A stretch of DNA of 64,000 nucleotides. Origin: Streptomyces marinisediminis (GTDB lineage: Bacteria > Actinomycetota > Actinomycetes > Streptomycetales > Streptomycetaceae). The stretch is from the NCBI RefSeq assembly GCF_026262575.1, contig NZ_JAPKFL010000023.1:26520-90519 (forward strand). Reading direction: 5' to 3'. Every line of letters starts with the position of its first letter. The first letter of the stretch is position 1. The notes below the pieces were generated by a model. The model had not been told where the DNA came from. It searched no databases and worked only from the letters and a program-made list of their open reading frames with translations. This document shows, piece after piece, positions 9,358 to 17,566 of the stretch. The position numbers were made by a program, and so were the translations under genes.

Positions 9358-10563
9358 ATGGCACGCAAGATCGGCAGTCGTTACACCGCCCACCGCATCC
9401 TGGGCCGGGGCAGCGCCGGCACGGTGTGGCTGGGCTCGGGCCCGGAGGGGCCCGTCGCCATCAAGCTGCTGCGCGAGGACCTGGCGGCCGACCAGGAGCT
9501 GGTCGGCCGCTTCGTGCAGGAGCGCGCCGCGCTGGTGAGCCTGTCCCACCCGCACGTGGTGGGCGTGCGGGACCTGGTCGTCGACGGCAACGACCTGGCC
9601 CTCGTCATGGACCTGGTGCGCGGCACCGACCTGCGCACCCAGCTCGACCGCGAACGCCGCCTCACCCCGGCCGAGGCGGTCGCCGTCACCGCCGACATCG
9701 CCGACGCCCTCGCGGCCGCGCACGCCGCCGGGTACGTGCACCGCGACGTCAAGCCGGAGAACATCCTGCGCGACGAGGCCACCGGGCGCGCCCTGCTCAC
9801 CGACTTCGGCGTCGCGAAGCTGATCGACGCGCCCCGGCGCGGTGGCGGCAGCCGCGTCGTGGGCACCCCGGACTACGTGGCGCCCGAGATCGTCGAGGGG
9901 CTGCCGCCGCGCGCCGCCGTGGACATCTACGCGCTGGCCACCGTGTTGTACGAGGCGCTCGCCGGGTTCACGCCGTTCGGCGGCGGCCACCCCGGCGCCG
10001 TCCTGCGGCGGCACGTGACCGAGTCCGTCGCGCCGCTGCCGGGCGTCCCGGACGAGCTGTGGCGGCTGGTCCACCAGTGCCTGTCCAAAGCCCCGGCCTC
10101 CCGGCTGCGCGCCGCCGAGCTGGCCGCCCGCCTGGGTGAACTGCGCCCGGCGCTGGAGGGCTACCCCGCGCTCGACATCGACGAGCCCGAGCCCGAGCCC
10201 GCCGACCACCGCTCGCCCGAGGCCTACGAGCCGCCGCCCGCCACGCGGCGTGGCGCGGTGCCGCTGGTGCACGGGCAGCCCGCCCCGGACTCCGCCAACC
10301 GCGAGACGCACACCAGCATGCGGGTGCCCGGGGCGGACGAGCTCGCCGGGGGCGCGCGGGGCACCGCGCGCGCTCCTCGGGCCCCCGGCCAGCCGCGGGC
10401 CGGCTCCGCGCGGCACCGGGCCGCCGAGCGCCGCAGGCGGGTCCGGCTCACCGCCGCCGGCGTGGGCACGGCGGTCCTCCTGGGCGTCGGCGGTTACCTG
10501 GCCTTCGCGGACGACGCCTCCACCGACGGCGCCCCGCCCGCGGTCGCCCCGGAGCGCCCGTGA
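9358..10563 (+). CDS. pkaB: Membrane Ser/Thr protein kinase, PkaB-like
   Basis: This is a 401-residue protein. The kinase domain has the glycine loop LGRGSAGTVW, VAIKLLRED, HRDVKPENI (128-136), DFG (149-151) and GTPDYVAPE, followed by a charged Pro-rich linker and one membrane helix near 361-380 with a short extracytoplasmic end. The ATG at 9358 is chosen because MARKIGSRY is the usual kinase N-terminus. There is no ribosome site; TACTTT at 9345-9350 would place the transcript start close to the ATG, so it may be leaderless. It lies 103 bases after the first kinase and probably arose by duplication of it. Substrates are unknown; the FHA-FtsK protein is the obvious local candidate partner. Confidence 0.87.
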   Translation: MARKIGSRYTAHRILGRGSAGTVWLGSGPEGPVAIKLLREDLAADQELVGRFVQERAALVSLSHPHVVGVRDLVVDGNDLALVMDLVRGTDLRTQLDRERRLTPAEAVAVTADIADALAAAHAAGYVHRDVKPENILRDEATGRALLTDFGVAKLIDAPRRGGGSRVVGTPDYVAPEIVEGLPPRAAVDIYALATVLYEALAGFTPFGGGHPGAVLRRHVTESVAPLPGVPDELWRLVHQCLSKAPASRLRAAELAARLGELRPALEGYPALDIDEPEPEPADHRSPEAYEPPPATRRGAVPLVHGQPAPDSANRETHTSMRVPGADELAGGARGTARAPRAPGQPRAGSARHRAAERRRRVRLTAAGVGTAVLLGVGGYLAFADDASTDGAPPAVAPERP

Positions 10564-10618
10564 GGCCGCGCGGCGCCCCCGGTGCGGCCCCGCGACCCCG
10601 CGCCCCGCGGACGCCGGA

Positions 10619-10645
10619 TTGTCGGCTTCCCACAGCCGGTAGGCT
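10619..10645 (+). promoter_or_regulatory. Leaderless promoter of prfB
   Basis: TTGTCG (10619-10624) and TAGGCT (10640-10645) form a -35/-10 pair with 15-base spacing. The GTG start of prfB begins 6 bases after the -10 box, so transcription probably starts at or next to the first codon. The GGAGG between them is too close to the GTG to act as a ribosome site. Confidence 0.55.
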
Positions 10646-10651
10646 GGAGGC

Positions 10652-11767
10652 GTGGCAGTCGTCGATGTATCCGAAGCACTGAAGTCCCTCACCTCCACGA
10701 TGGAGTCGATCGAGGCCGTCCTGGACCTGGAGAAGCTGCGGGCCGACATCGCCGTGCTCGAAGAGCAGGCGGCGGCCCCCTCGCTGTGGGACGACCCCGA
10801 CAACGCCCAGCGGGTGACGAGCAAGCTCTCCTACCTGCAGGGCCAGCTCCGCAGGGTCGAGGAGCTGCACGGCCGCATCGAGGACGTGGGCGTGCTCTTC
10901 GAGCTGGCGGACGCCGAGGACGACGCCGACGCCCGGGCCGAGGCGGAGGGCGAGCTCGCCGCCGTGCAGAAGGCGGTCGACGAGCTGGAGGTGCGCACGC
11001 TGCTCTCCGGCGAGTACGACGCGCGCGAGGCCATGGTCAGCATCCGCGCCGAGGCCGGTGGCGTGGACGCCGCCGACTTCGCCGAGCAGCTCCAGCGCAT
11101 GTACCTGCGCTGGGCCGAGCGCCGCGGCTACCCGACCGAGGTGCTGGACACCTCCTACGCCGAGGAGGCGGGCATCAAGTCCACCACCTTCTCGGTGAAG
11201 GCGCCGTACGCCTACGGCACGCTCTCGGTCGAGCAGGGCACCCACCGCATGGTGCGCATCTCACCGTTCGACAACCAGGGCCGCCGGCAGACCTCCTTCG
11301 CCGGTGTGGAGGTCATGCCCGTCGTCGAGCAGACCGACCACATCGACATCCCGGAGAACGAGCTGCGGGTGGACGTCTTCCGCTCCTCCGGGCCGGGCGG
11401 CCAGTCCGTCAACACCACGGACTCCGCGGTGCGGATGACCCACCTCCCGACCGGCATCGTCGTCTCCTGCCAGAACGAGAAGTCGCAGATCCAAAACCGC
11501 GCGGCGGCGCTGCGCGTGATGCAGTCCCGGCTGCTGGCCCACCGGCGGGCGGAGGAGCAGGCCAAGATGGACGCCCTCAAGAGCGACGGGGGCAACTCCT
11601 GGGGCAACCAGATGCGTTCCTACGTGCTCCAGCCGTACCAGATGGTCAAGGACCTGCGCACCGAGCACGAGGTCGGCAACCCCCAGGGCGTGCTCGACGG
11701 TGACATCGACGGCTTCCTGGAGGCCGGCATCCGCTGGCGCAAGCGGCAGGAGAGCCCGGCGAGCTGA
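10652..11767 (+). CDS. prfB: Peptide chain release factor 2
   Basis: This 371-residue class I release factor terminates translation at UGA and UAA. The stop-codon recognition tripeptide SPF (204-206), which distinguishes RF2 from RF1, and the GGQ peptidyl-hydrolysis motif (249-251, in SSGPGGQSVNT) are both present. The frame is continuous from the GTG start, so the programmed +1 frameshift found in enterobacterial prfB is absent, as usual for actinomycetes. The start is probably leaderless (see promoter). It stands between the kinase pair and the LAETG protein gene. Confidence 0.97.
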   Translation: MAVVDVSEALKSLTSTMESIEAVLDLEKLRADIAVLEEQAAAPSLWDDPDNAQRVTSKLSYLQGQLRRVEELHGRIEDVGVLFELADAEDDADARAEAEGELAAVQKAVDELEVRTLLSGEYDAREAMVSIRAEAGGVDAADFAEQLQRMYLRWAERRGYPTEVLDTSYAEEAGIKSTTFSVKAPYAYGTLSVEQGTHRMVRISPFDNQGRRQTSFAGVEVMPVVEQTDHIDIPENELRVDVFRSSGPGGQSVNTTDSAVRMTHLPTGIVVSCQNEKSQIQNRAAALRVMQSRLLAHRRAEEQAKMDALKSDGGNSWGNQMRSYVLQPYQMVKDLRTEHEVGNPQGVLDGDIDGFLEAGIRWRKRQESPAS

Positions 11768-12053
11768 CCCCGTCCGGCCCCTGGCCGGTGTGCGGTGGCT
11801 CACAGATGTCCGACTTCGTCGGTAAGTGCCCGCTTGTACGCCGCCGTTCGCCCCGTCGTCGCTTGACGCTGGTGTGAAAACTGGGAAAGCTGTCCGCTCA
11901 GCAGGTGTGTGCCGGGGACGAGTGCACGTGTGGGGGCGGAATAGGGACGCCCGGTCACCGAAGTGGCCGTGGGCACCCGCGTCGAGATCCCCGGCACCAG
12001 AGCGCCCGGTACCGCTGCTCCATCGACAAGACAGCTACTGGGGGTAGTTGGTA

Positions 12054-13004
12054 GTGACCAATTCCAAGACGCGGGTGCGCGTCGCGCGGATCGTCGCGGG
12101 CACCGTGTTCGCAGCGGGGGCTTCGCTGACCGTCGCGGGGGTCGCCCAGGCGGCCACGGGCGGTAAGGCCGGCGACGAGATCACCACGCAGGACGCCGAC
12201 AGCGGCGGCCTCTCCGACGGCGGCCTCCTGACGGGCGGCGACACCGACGGCGGCGACAACGGCGGCGGTGGCGACCAGGGTGGTGCCCAGGGCGGTGGCG
12301 ACCAGGGTGGCGGCGACCAGGGTGGTGCCCAGGGTGGCGGCGACCAGGGTGGTGCCCAGGGTGGCGGCGACCAGGGTGGTGCCCAGGGTGGCGGCGACCA
12401 GGGTGGTGCTCAGGGTGGCGGCGACCAGGGTGGTGCTCAGGGTGGCGGCGACCAGGGTGGTGCTCAGGGTGGCGGCGACCAGGGTGGTGCCCAGGGTGGC
12501 GGCGACCAGGGTGGTGCCCAGGGTGGCGGCGACCAGGGTGGTGCCCAGGGTGGCGGCGACCAGGGTGGTGCCCAGGGCGGTGGCGACCAGGGTGGTGCCC
12601 AGGGCGGTGGCGACCAGGGTGGCGGCGACCAGGGTGGCGCTCAGGGTGGCGGCGACCAGGGCGGTGCCCAGGGCGGTGGCGACCAGGGTGGCGCTCAGGG
12701 CGGTGGCGACCAGGGCGGTGCCCAGGGTGGCGTCCAGGGTGGCGCGACCGGTGGCGGCGACGGCGGCCTCGACCCCGACGGCTCCGGCGAGGACCCGCAG
12801 GGCGGCGCCAAGGAGCAGATCACCACGCCCGAGCAGAAGCCCCAGCAGCCGGCGGCCCCGCAGGGCGGCGGCGAGGAGCTGGCCGAGACCGGCGCGACCG
12901 AGACGGCGTTCCTGCTCGTCGGCGCGGCGACCATGATCGCCGGAGGCGTGGGCTTCCGCATGCTGCCCCGCCTGATGAGCCGCGACGGCGCCGCCGCGGC
13001 CTGA
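12054..13004 (+). CDS. Repeat-rich cell-wall protein with LAETG sortase signal
   Basis: This is a 316-residue secreted protein. A signal peptide (basic KTRVRVAR, hydrophobic stretch, AQA|AT near residue 35) is followed by an acidic spacer. A Gly/Gln/Asp-rich array of 9-residue units GGGDQGGAQ with about 16 copies comes next, then a Pro-rich stretch. The C-terminal sorting signal has LAETG (276-280), a hydrophobic helix and a basic tail (RLMSRDG). LAXTG is the motif used by class E sortases, so the protein should be linked to peptidoglycan. The GTG at 12054 fits the GGGGG 9 bases upstream; a TTG at 12048 is also in frame. Its function is unknown, and a flexible surface spacer or adhesin is the likely type. 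A strong terminator follows. Confidence 0.85.
   Translation: MTNSKTRVRVARIVAGTVFAAGASLTVAGVAQAATGGKAGDEITTQDADSGGLSDGGLLTGGDTDGGDNGGGGDQGGAQGGGDQGGGDQGGAQGGGDQGGAQGGGDQGGAQGGGDQGGAQGGGDQGGAQGGGDQGGAQGGGDQGGAQGGGDQGGAQGGGDQGGAQGGGDQGGAQGGGDQGGAQGGGDQGGGDQGGAQGGGDQGGAQGGGDQGGAQGGGDQGGAQGGVQGGATGGGDGGLDPDGSGEDPQGGAKEQITTPEQKPQQPAAPQGGGEELAETGATETAFLLVGAATMIAGGVGFRMLPRLMSRDGAAAA
12259..12738 (+). repeat. 27-bp tandem repeat array inside the LAETG protein gene
   Basis: The unit is 27 bases and encodes GGGDQGGAQ. About 16 copies are present, some shortened or with an extra GGGDQ. Several neighbouring copies are identical at DNA level (ggtgcccag or ggtgctcag variants occur in runs), which points to recent duplication or gene conversion. 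The array is in frame, so copy-number change would alter length without breaking the gene. Confidence 0.9.
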
Positions 13005-13028
13005 GCCACGGTGCGCGACAACGCGTGA

Positions 13029-13065
13029 GCGAGGGCCCGGACACTCTGGGTGTCCGGGCCCTCGC
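13029..13065. terminator. Strong hairpin between convergent genes
   Basis: This is a perfect 16-bp stem (13029-13044 with 13050-13065) with a 5-base loop. It lies 25 bases after the LAETG gene and 29 bases from the end of the opposing small gene. Confidence 0.8.
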
Positions 13066-13093
13066 GATGCGTCAGTACGGGGGTGGGTGCCGG

Positions 13094-13285
13094 TCAGAAC
13101 GCCATCTGGCGCGCCACGAACACCACCGAGAGCAGCGCCAGCAGCAGCGCCAGCAGGGCGGGGGGCGTCAGCGCGGCCAACGGCCCCTGCCGGTGCAGCC
13201 GGTTCCGCTGGGCGCGGCACACGGTGCAGCGGGCCTCGCTCACGGGCCCCGCGCAGTTGGCGCACACCAGTCGGTCGCACGTCAT
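13094..13285 (-). CDS. Small zinc-ribbon membrane protein (63 residues)
   Basis: This 63-residue protein has two CxxC pairs close to the N-terminus (CANC and CTVC, residues about 9-23), able to bind one zinc, followed by a single hydrophobic helix (PPALLALLLALLSVVFVA). The ATG at 13285 is fixed by a strong AAGGAGGAG about 5 bases upstream. The open frame extends further upstream but without any start that has a ribosome site. It lies between the LAETG gene and ftsE, convergent with the former and divergent from the latter. The function is not recognised. Confidence 0.72.
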   Translation of the reverse strand: MTCDRLVCANCAGPVSEARCTVCRAQRNRLHRQGPLAALTPPALLALLLALLSVVFVARQMAF

Positions 13286-13506
13286 GCGATCTCCTCCTTT
13301 ACCGCGCCAACGCCCTCGCGGAGTGATTCGTTCCCCAAGGGTTCTCCTGGTTCCACTCTGCCAGGCTGCACGCCGGGGCGCATACGTGCGCACTTACCGG
13401 ACGCCGACTGCGCGGCGTCGTACGCGTCGCGTAGTGTCACTGCACCGAACCAGGAGCCGCGCCGCGGCTTCCGTTCCCCCTACCCAGGCCGACGTGGTGT
13501 AAATCA

Positions 13507-14196
13507 GTGATCCGATTCGACAGCGTCTCCAAGACGTATCCGAGGCAGAACCGCCCGGCGCTCCGCGACGTCTCGTTGGAGATCGAGCGCGGTGAGTTCG
13601 TCTTCCTCGTGGGGTCCTCGGGCTCCGGCAAGTCCACCTTCCTGCGCCTGGTGCTGCGGGAAGAGCGGGCCAGCCACGGCCAGGTCCACGTGCTCGGCAA
13701 GGACCTGGGCCGGCTGTCCCACTGGAAGGTGCCGCACATGCGGCGCCAGTTGGGCACCGTCTTCCAGGACTTCCGGCTGCTGCCCAACAAGACGGTGGGC
13801 GAGAACGTCGCCTTCGCCCTGGAGGTCATCGGCAAGCCGCGCGGGCAGATCCGCAAGACGGTGCCCGAGGTGCTGGACCTGGTGGGCCTCGGCGGCAAGG
13901 AGGGCCGGATGCCCGGCGAGCTGTCCGGAGGTGAGCAGCAGCGCGTCGCCATCGCCCGGGCGTTCGTCAACCGGCCGATGCTGCTCATCGCGGACGAGCC
14001 CACCGGCAACCTCGACCCGCAGACGTCGGTCGGCATCATGAAGCTGCTCGACCGCATCAACCGGACCGGTACGACGGTCATCATGGCCACCCACGACCAG
14101 CAGATCGTCGACCAGATGCGCAAGCGTGTGATCGAACTCGAACAGGGCCGTCTCGTGCGTGACCAGTCGCGCGGCGTCTACGGCTATCAGCACTGA
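13507..14196 (+). CDS. ftsE: Cell-division ABC transporter ATP-binding protein
   Basis: This 229-residue ATPase pairs with FtsX at the division site and controls septal peptidoglycan hydrolases. The Walker A GSSGSGKS (about 37-44), the signature LSGGEQQR, Walker B LLIADEPTGNLD and the H-loop MATHD are all present. The length is typical. The GTG at 13507 (VIRFDSVSKTYP) is the conserved start. ftsX follows after 9 bases, so the two form an operon. Confidence 0.97.
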   Translation: MIRFDSVSKTYPRQNRPALRDVSLEIERGEFVFLVGSSGSGKSTFLRLVLREERASHGQVHVLGKDLGRLSHWKVPHMRRQLGTVFQDFRLLPNKTVGENVAFALEVIGKPRGQIRKTVPEVLDLVGLGGKEGRMPGELSGGEQQRVAIARAFVNRPMLLIADEPTGNLDPQTSVGIMKLLDRINRTGTTVIMATHDQQIVDQMRKRVIELEQGRLVRDQSRGVYGYQH

Positions 14197-14205
14197 AAGG
14201 ACGCC

Positions 14206-15117
14206 ATGCGCGGCCAGTTCGTTCTGTCGGAGATCGCCACGGGTCTCCGGCGCAATCTCACGATGACGTTCGCGGTCATCATCTCCGTGGCCATCTCCCT
14301 CGCGCTGCTCGGCGGCGCGCTGCTGGCCAACCAGCAGGTCAACTCGATGAAGGGGTACTGGTACGACAAGGTCCAGGTGTCGATCTACCTGTGCAACAAG
14401 AACGACGCCGAGATCGACCCGAACTGCGACCGGGGCGCCGTCACCGGCCAGCAGAAGCGCGAGATCAAGGCCGACCTGGAGAAGCTGGACGTCGTCGAGA
14501 AGGTCTACTACGAGTCCGCGGAGCAGGCCTTCGAGCAGTACCAGAAGCAGTTCAAGGACTCGCCGCTGGCCTCGTCGCTCACGCCCGAGCAGATGCAGGA
14601 GTCCTACCGGGTCAAGCTGAAGGACCCCACCAAGTACGACGTCATCGCCACCGCGTTCGCGGGCCGGGCCGGCGTGCAGGAGGTCCAGGACCAGCGCGGC
14701 CTGTTGGACAATCTGTTCAGTCTGCTGGACGGGCTGCGGATGGCGGCCCTGTTCGTCATGGGCCTGATGCTGGTCGTCGCGATGCTGCTCATCGTCAACA
14801 CCGTGCGCGTCTCGGCGTTCAGCCGTCGGCGCGAGACGGGGATCATGCGCCTGGTGGGCGCGTCCAGCTTCTACATCCAGATCCCGTTCATCCTGGAGGC
14901 CGCTATCGCCGGGATGATCGGCGGGGTGTTCGCCGGGCTGCTGCTCGTTGTGGGCAAGCTCACCCTCGTCGACAACTTCCTGGCCCAGAAGGTCGAGTTG
15001 ATCAGCTTCATCGGCTACGACGCGGTGTGGAAGGTCATCCCGTTGGTGCTGGCCGTGGGCGTGTTGATGCCCGCTCTCGCCGCCTTCCTGACGCTGCGCA
15101 AGTACCTGAAGGTGTGA
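14206..15117 (+). CDS. ftsX: Cell-division ABC transporter permease
   Basis: This 303-residue membrane protein has the FtsX topology: one helix near residues 22-42, an extracytoplasmic domain (about 45-170) expected to contact a peptidoglycan hydrolase, then three helices ending in the FtsX/MacB permease fold (SAFSRRRETGIMRLVGAS between helices). The start ATG at 14206 has GAAAGGA upstream, just after the ftsE stop. The downstream S41 peptidase has its own promoter. Confidence 0.96.
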   Translation: MRGQFVLSEIATGLRRNLTMTFAVIISVAISLALLGGALLANQQVNSMKGYWYDKVQVSIYLCNKNDAEIDPNCDRGAVTGQQKREIKADLEKLDVVEKVYYESAEQAFEQYQKQFKDSPLASSLTPEQMQESYRVKLKDPTKYDVIATAFAGRAGVQEVQDQRGLLDNLFSLLDGLRMAALFVMGLMLVVAMLLIVNTVRVSAFSRRRETGIMRLVGASSFYIQIPFILEAAIAGMIGGVFAGLLLVVGKLTLVDNFLAQKVELISFIGYDAVWKVIPLVLAVGVLMPALAAFLTLRKYLKV

Positions 15118-15182
15118 ACCCGGAGCGCGGCAGATCGCGGGCGCCGTACCGTCGCACCTCCGTGCGGCGCCCCGCGCTGTCC

Positions 15183-15188
15183 TAGACT
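15183..15188 (+). promoter_or_regulatory. -10 box of leaderless S41 peptidase transcript
   Basis: TAGACT lies 7 bases before the ATG at 15196, and no ribosome site is present. A -35 box is not clear. Confidence 0.4.
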
Positions 15189-15195
15189 CCGCAGC

Positions 15196-16392
15196 ATGTC
15201 GGGCTCGTGGATGTTCGTCCAGCCTCGCCGCATCGGCCGCGGGGCCGCACTGCCCCTCGTGTTCGCCGGGGCCCTGCTGACGGGGTTCGCCGGTGGTGCC
15301 TGGACGCCGGAGGCCGACGCCTCCGTCGACGCCCCGCCGGGCGCCGGGGCGCCGGGGCCCGCGGCGGCGGCCGCCGACCCGCATGCGGGGGGCCCGGAGG
15401 CGGGTGACGGCCGCGGGGCGCGCGGCGGCAGCGACGCCCACGAGGCCGTCAGCCGCAGCGGCGACCGCTGGTCGGCGGCGTACACGGCCCGGGAGTTCGC
15501 GGAGTTCCAGCGGACGCTGGAGGGCGGTTACGTCGGCGTCGGCCTCACCGTGCGCGGTGGCGGCGGCGGGCCCGTGGAGATCGTCAGCGTCACCGAGGGC
15601 AGCCCCGCCGGGCGCGCCGGGCTCCACGCCGGTGACTTACTGCACACGGTCGACGGCGCCGACGTGCGCGGCCTCCCCGTCACCGAGGTCGTGGCGCTGC
15701 TGCGCGGGGACGCCGGCCGCGCCGGGCGGGAGATGTCCGCCGGGACGCCCGTGGAACTCGGGGTGAGCCGCGAGGGTCGGACGTGGACGCCGGTGCTGGA
15801 GCGCGCGCGGCTGGACAGCGGCGACGTCACCGTCGAGCGGGTCGCCGACGACGCCACCCGCATCGCCGTCACCGCCTTCAGCTCCGGCTCGGGCGCGCGG
15901 CTGCGGGAGGCCGTCGCGGCCGTCCCGGCCGACCACGGCATCCTGCTCGACCTGCGCGGCAACCCCGGCGGACTGGTCCGGGAGGCCACCGCGGCCGCCT
16001 CCGTCTTCCTCGACGGCGGCCTGGTCGCCACGTACGGGGACGGCGCGCGGCAGCGGGCGCTGTACGCGGAGCCGGGTGGCGACACCGAGAGCCCGCTCGT
16101 CGTCCTGGTCGACGGCGGCTCGATGAGCGCCGCCGAACTGCTGGCCGGTGCGCTCCAGGACCGGGGCCGGGCCCTCGTCGTGGGCACCGAGACCTTCGGC
16201 AAGGGCTCGGTGCAGCTCCCGCACGTCCAGCCCGACGGCTCGGTCGCCGAGCTCACCGTGGGCCAGTACGCCACCCCCGGCGGCCGCAGGCTGGAGGGCA
16301 CCGGGCTGGCCCCGGACGTCGTCGTGGACGCCGACGAGGACGCGCGGGACAAGGCCCGCACGGTATTGAGTGGCCTCGCCGCCCGCGAGTGA
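15196..16392 (+). CDS. S41-family C-terminal processing peptidase with PDZ domain
   Basis: This 398-residue secreted or membrane-anchored protease has an N-terminal hydrophobic segment (ALPLVFAGALLTGFAGG), a low-complexity linker and a PDZ domain (about 110-190, GVGLTV to ALLRGD). The tail-specific peptidase domain has nucleophile Ser in DGGSMSAAEL (about 311) and general-base Lys in TFGKGSVQ (about 335). CtpA-type enzymes cut C-termini of envelope proteins. The position after ftsEX and before smpB is, as I recall, conserved in Streptomyces. The ATG at 15196 is probably leaderless. smpB starts 17 bases after the stop. Confidence 0.9.
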   Translation: MSGSWMFVQPRRIGRGAALPLVFAGALLTGFAGGAWTPEADASVDAPPGAGAPGPAAAAADPHAGGPEAGDGRGARGGSDAHEAVSRSGDRWSAAYTAREFAEFQRTLEGGYVGVGLTVRGGGGGPVEIVSVTEGSPAGRAGLHAGDLLHTVDGADVRGLPVTEVVALLRGDAGRAGREMSAGTPVELGVSREGRTWTPVLERARLDSGDVTVERVADDATRIAVTAFSSGSGARLREAVAAVPADHGILLDLRGNPGGLVREATAAASVFLDGGLVATYGDGARQRALYAEPGGDTESPLVVLVDGGSMSAAELLAGALQDRGRALVVGTETFGKGSVQLPHVQPDGSVAELTVGQYATPGGRRLEGTGLAPDVVVDADEDARDKARTVLSGLAARE

Positions 16393-16409
16393 GGAACAAT
16401 GGCCCGGCT

Positions 16410-16889
16410 ATGGCAAAAGAGACCGGTCGCAAACTCATCGCGCAGCACAAGAAGGCCCGGCACGACTACGTCATCCTCGACACCTACGAGTGCGGTCTCG
16501 TCCTGACCGGGACCGAGGTGAAGTCGTTGCGGCAGGGGCGCGCCTCGCTGGTGGACGGGTTCGCCCACCTCGACGGCGGCGAGATGTGGCTGCACAACGT
16601 GCACATCCCCGAGTACAGCCAGGGCACGTGGACCAACCACAGCGCCCGGCGCAAGCGGAAGCTGCTGCTGCACCGCGAGGAGATCGACAAGCTCACCGGC
16701 AAGGTGCAGGAGACCGGTCTGACGCTGGTGCCGCTGGCGCTGTACTTCAAGGACGGACGCGCCAAGGTGGAGCTGGCGCTCGCCCGGGGCAAGCGGGAGT
16801 ACGACAAGCGGCAGACGCTGCGGGAGAAGCAGGACCGGCGCGAGGCCGAGCGGGCCATCTCGGCCGCGCGGCGCCGGGCGCGCCGCTGA
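16410..16889 (+). CDS. smpB: SsrA-binding protein SmpB
   Basis: This 159-residue protein binds tmRNA and brings it to stalled ribosomes. The conserved opening MAKETGRKLIAQHKKARHDY, the GLVLTGTEVKSLR core and the basic C-terminal tail (AERAISAARRRARR) are present. The ATG at 16410 is the conserved start; an ATG at 16399 is out of frame. It lies directly upstream of the tmRNA gene, the usual actinobacterial pairing. Confidence 0.97.
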   Translation: MAKETGRKLIAQHKKARHDYVILDTYECGLVLTGTEVKSLRQGRASLVDGFAHLDGGEMWLHNVHIPEYSQGTWTNHSARRKRKLLLHREEIDKLTGKVQETGLTLVPLALYFKDGRAKVELALARGKREYDKRQTLREKQDRREAERAISAARRRARR

Positions 16890-16894
16890 GCGTC

Positions 16895-16931
16895 GTCACG
16901 CCCGGTACCCCTGCCGGGCACCGGGTGTGAC
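16895..16931 (+). terminator. Hairpin after smpB
   Basis: A 12-bp stem (16895-16906 with 16920-16931, one G-U pair) starts 6 bases after the smpB stop. It separates smpB from the tmRNA promoter. Confidence 0.6.
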
Positions 16932-16974
16932 GGCGGGTGCGCCGCAGCGCCGTTCCCCCGGGGGCGGGAATAGG

Positions 16975-17005
16975 TTGGCGCGGTTCCCGGTTGGTCCTTT
17001 ATGAT
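16975..17005 (+). promoter_or_regulatory. Probable tmRNA promoter
   Basis: TTGGCG (16975-16980) and TATGAT (17000-17005) are separated by 19 bases. The start would be near 17012, giving a precursor with about 40 extra 5' bases to be removed by RNase P. Confidence 0.5.
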
Positions 17006-17053
17006 GGACCCAGCGCCGTTCGGCTCCGGTCGGGCGGGTTGTCAACTCAACAC

Positions 17054-17422
17054 GGGGATGATCGGTTTCGACAGCGGATGTCGAAGCAGGGGAAGCGAGC
17101 CGAGGAACGCGGCAATGATCTCGTTAACCATGTGCCGCAAAAAAATAATCGCCAACACTAAGCGCGATTCCTTCGCCCTCGCTGCCTGAGCAGCGACTCG
17201 CGGAGTGTCAGCCCGGGTGCGTTCCCGACCCGGTGCCTGGCATCAGCTAGGGAACTCACCGCGTAGGCCTGGTCACGGGGCCTGCCGGGACATCTCACAG
17301 TGACTGAGCCCGTCGGCAGCTTGTCTGCGTGACTGCCGGGGCTGAGAAAAGCACAGCAGACTGCGCTCGGAGAAGCCCTCCTTCCACTTCGCTGGACGCG
17401 GGTTCGATTCCCGCCATCTCCA
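17054..17422 (+). ncRNA. ssrA: tmRNA (transfer-messenger RNA)
   Basis: This 369-base RNA tags proteins on stalled ribosomes. The 5' end GGGGATGATCGGTTTCGACA pairs over 7 bases with the 3' CATCTCC (17415-17421), and the T-arm GGTTCGATTCCC (17401-17412) is intact. The discriminator is A at 17422, and CCA is not encoded. The tag frame starts at the resume codon GCC (17151) and ends with TGA at 17187-17189, giving ANTKRDSFALAA with the degradation end ALAA. The tag is 12 residues, against ANTKRDSSQQAFALAA known for S. coelicolor, so it lacks four internal residues. It lies downstream of smpB and has its own promoter and terminator. Confidence 0.95.
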
Positions 17423-17431
17423 CTCATGCAC

Positions 17432-17471
17432 CGTCGACGGCGGCGTTCCCTCGGGAGCGCCGCCGTCGACG
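17432..17471 (+). terminator. tmRNA terminator
   Basis: A perfect 14-bp stem (17432-17445 with 17458-17471) with a 12-base loop starts 10 bases after the mature tmRNA end. Confidence 0.75.
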
Positions 17472-17566
17472 TGCGTGCGGGGGGCACGGGCGGTGCCCCC
17501 CCGGGCCGGTGCCCGGCGGTGGGCGTGGCTCGGGCGGGGCGGCCTCACCCCGGCCCCACCCCGGCC

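Noticed and set aside
10652..10760. Programmed frameshift in prfB
   Set aside because: The frame is continuous from the GTG start through SPF and GGQ, and no in-frame early stop is present.
12259..12738. CRISPR array
   Set aside because: The repeats are contiguous 27-bp coding units without unique spacers and encode an uninterrupted Gly/Gln/Asp tract.
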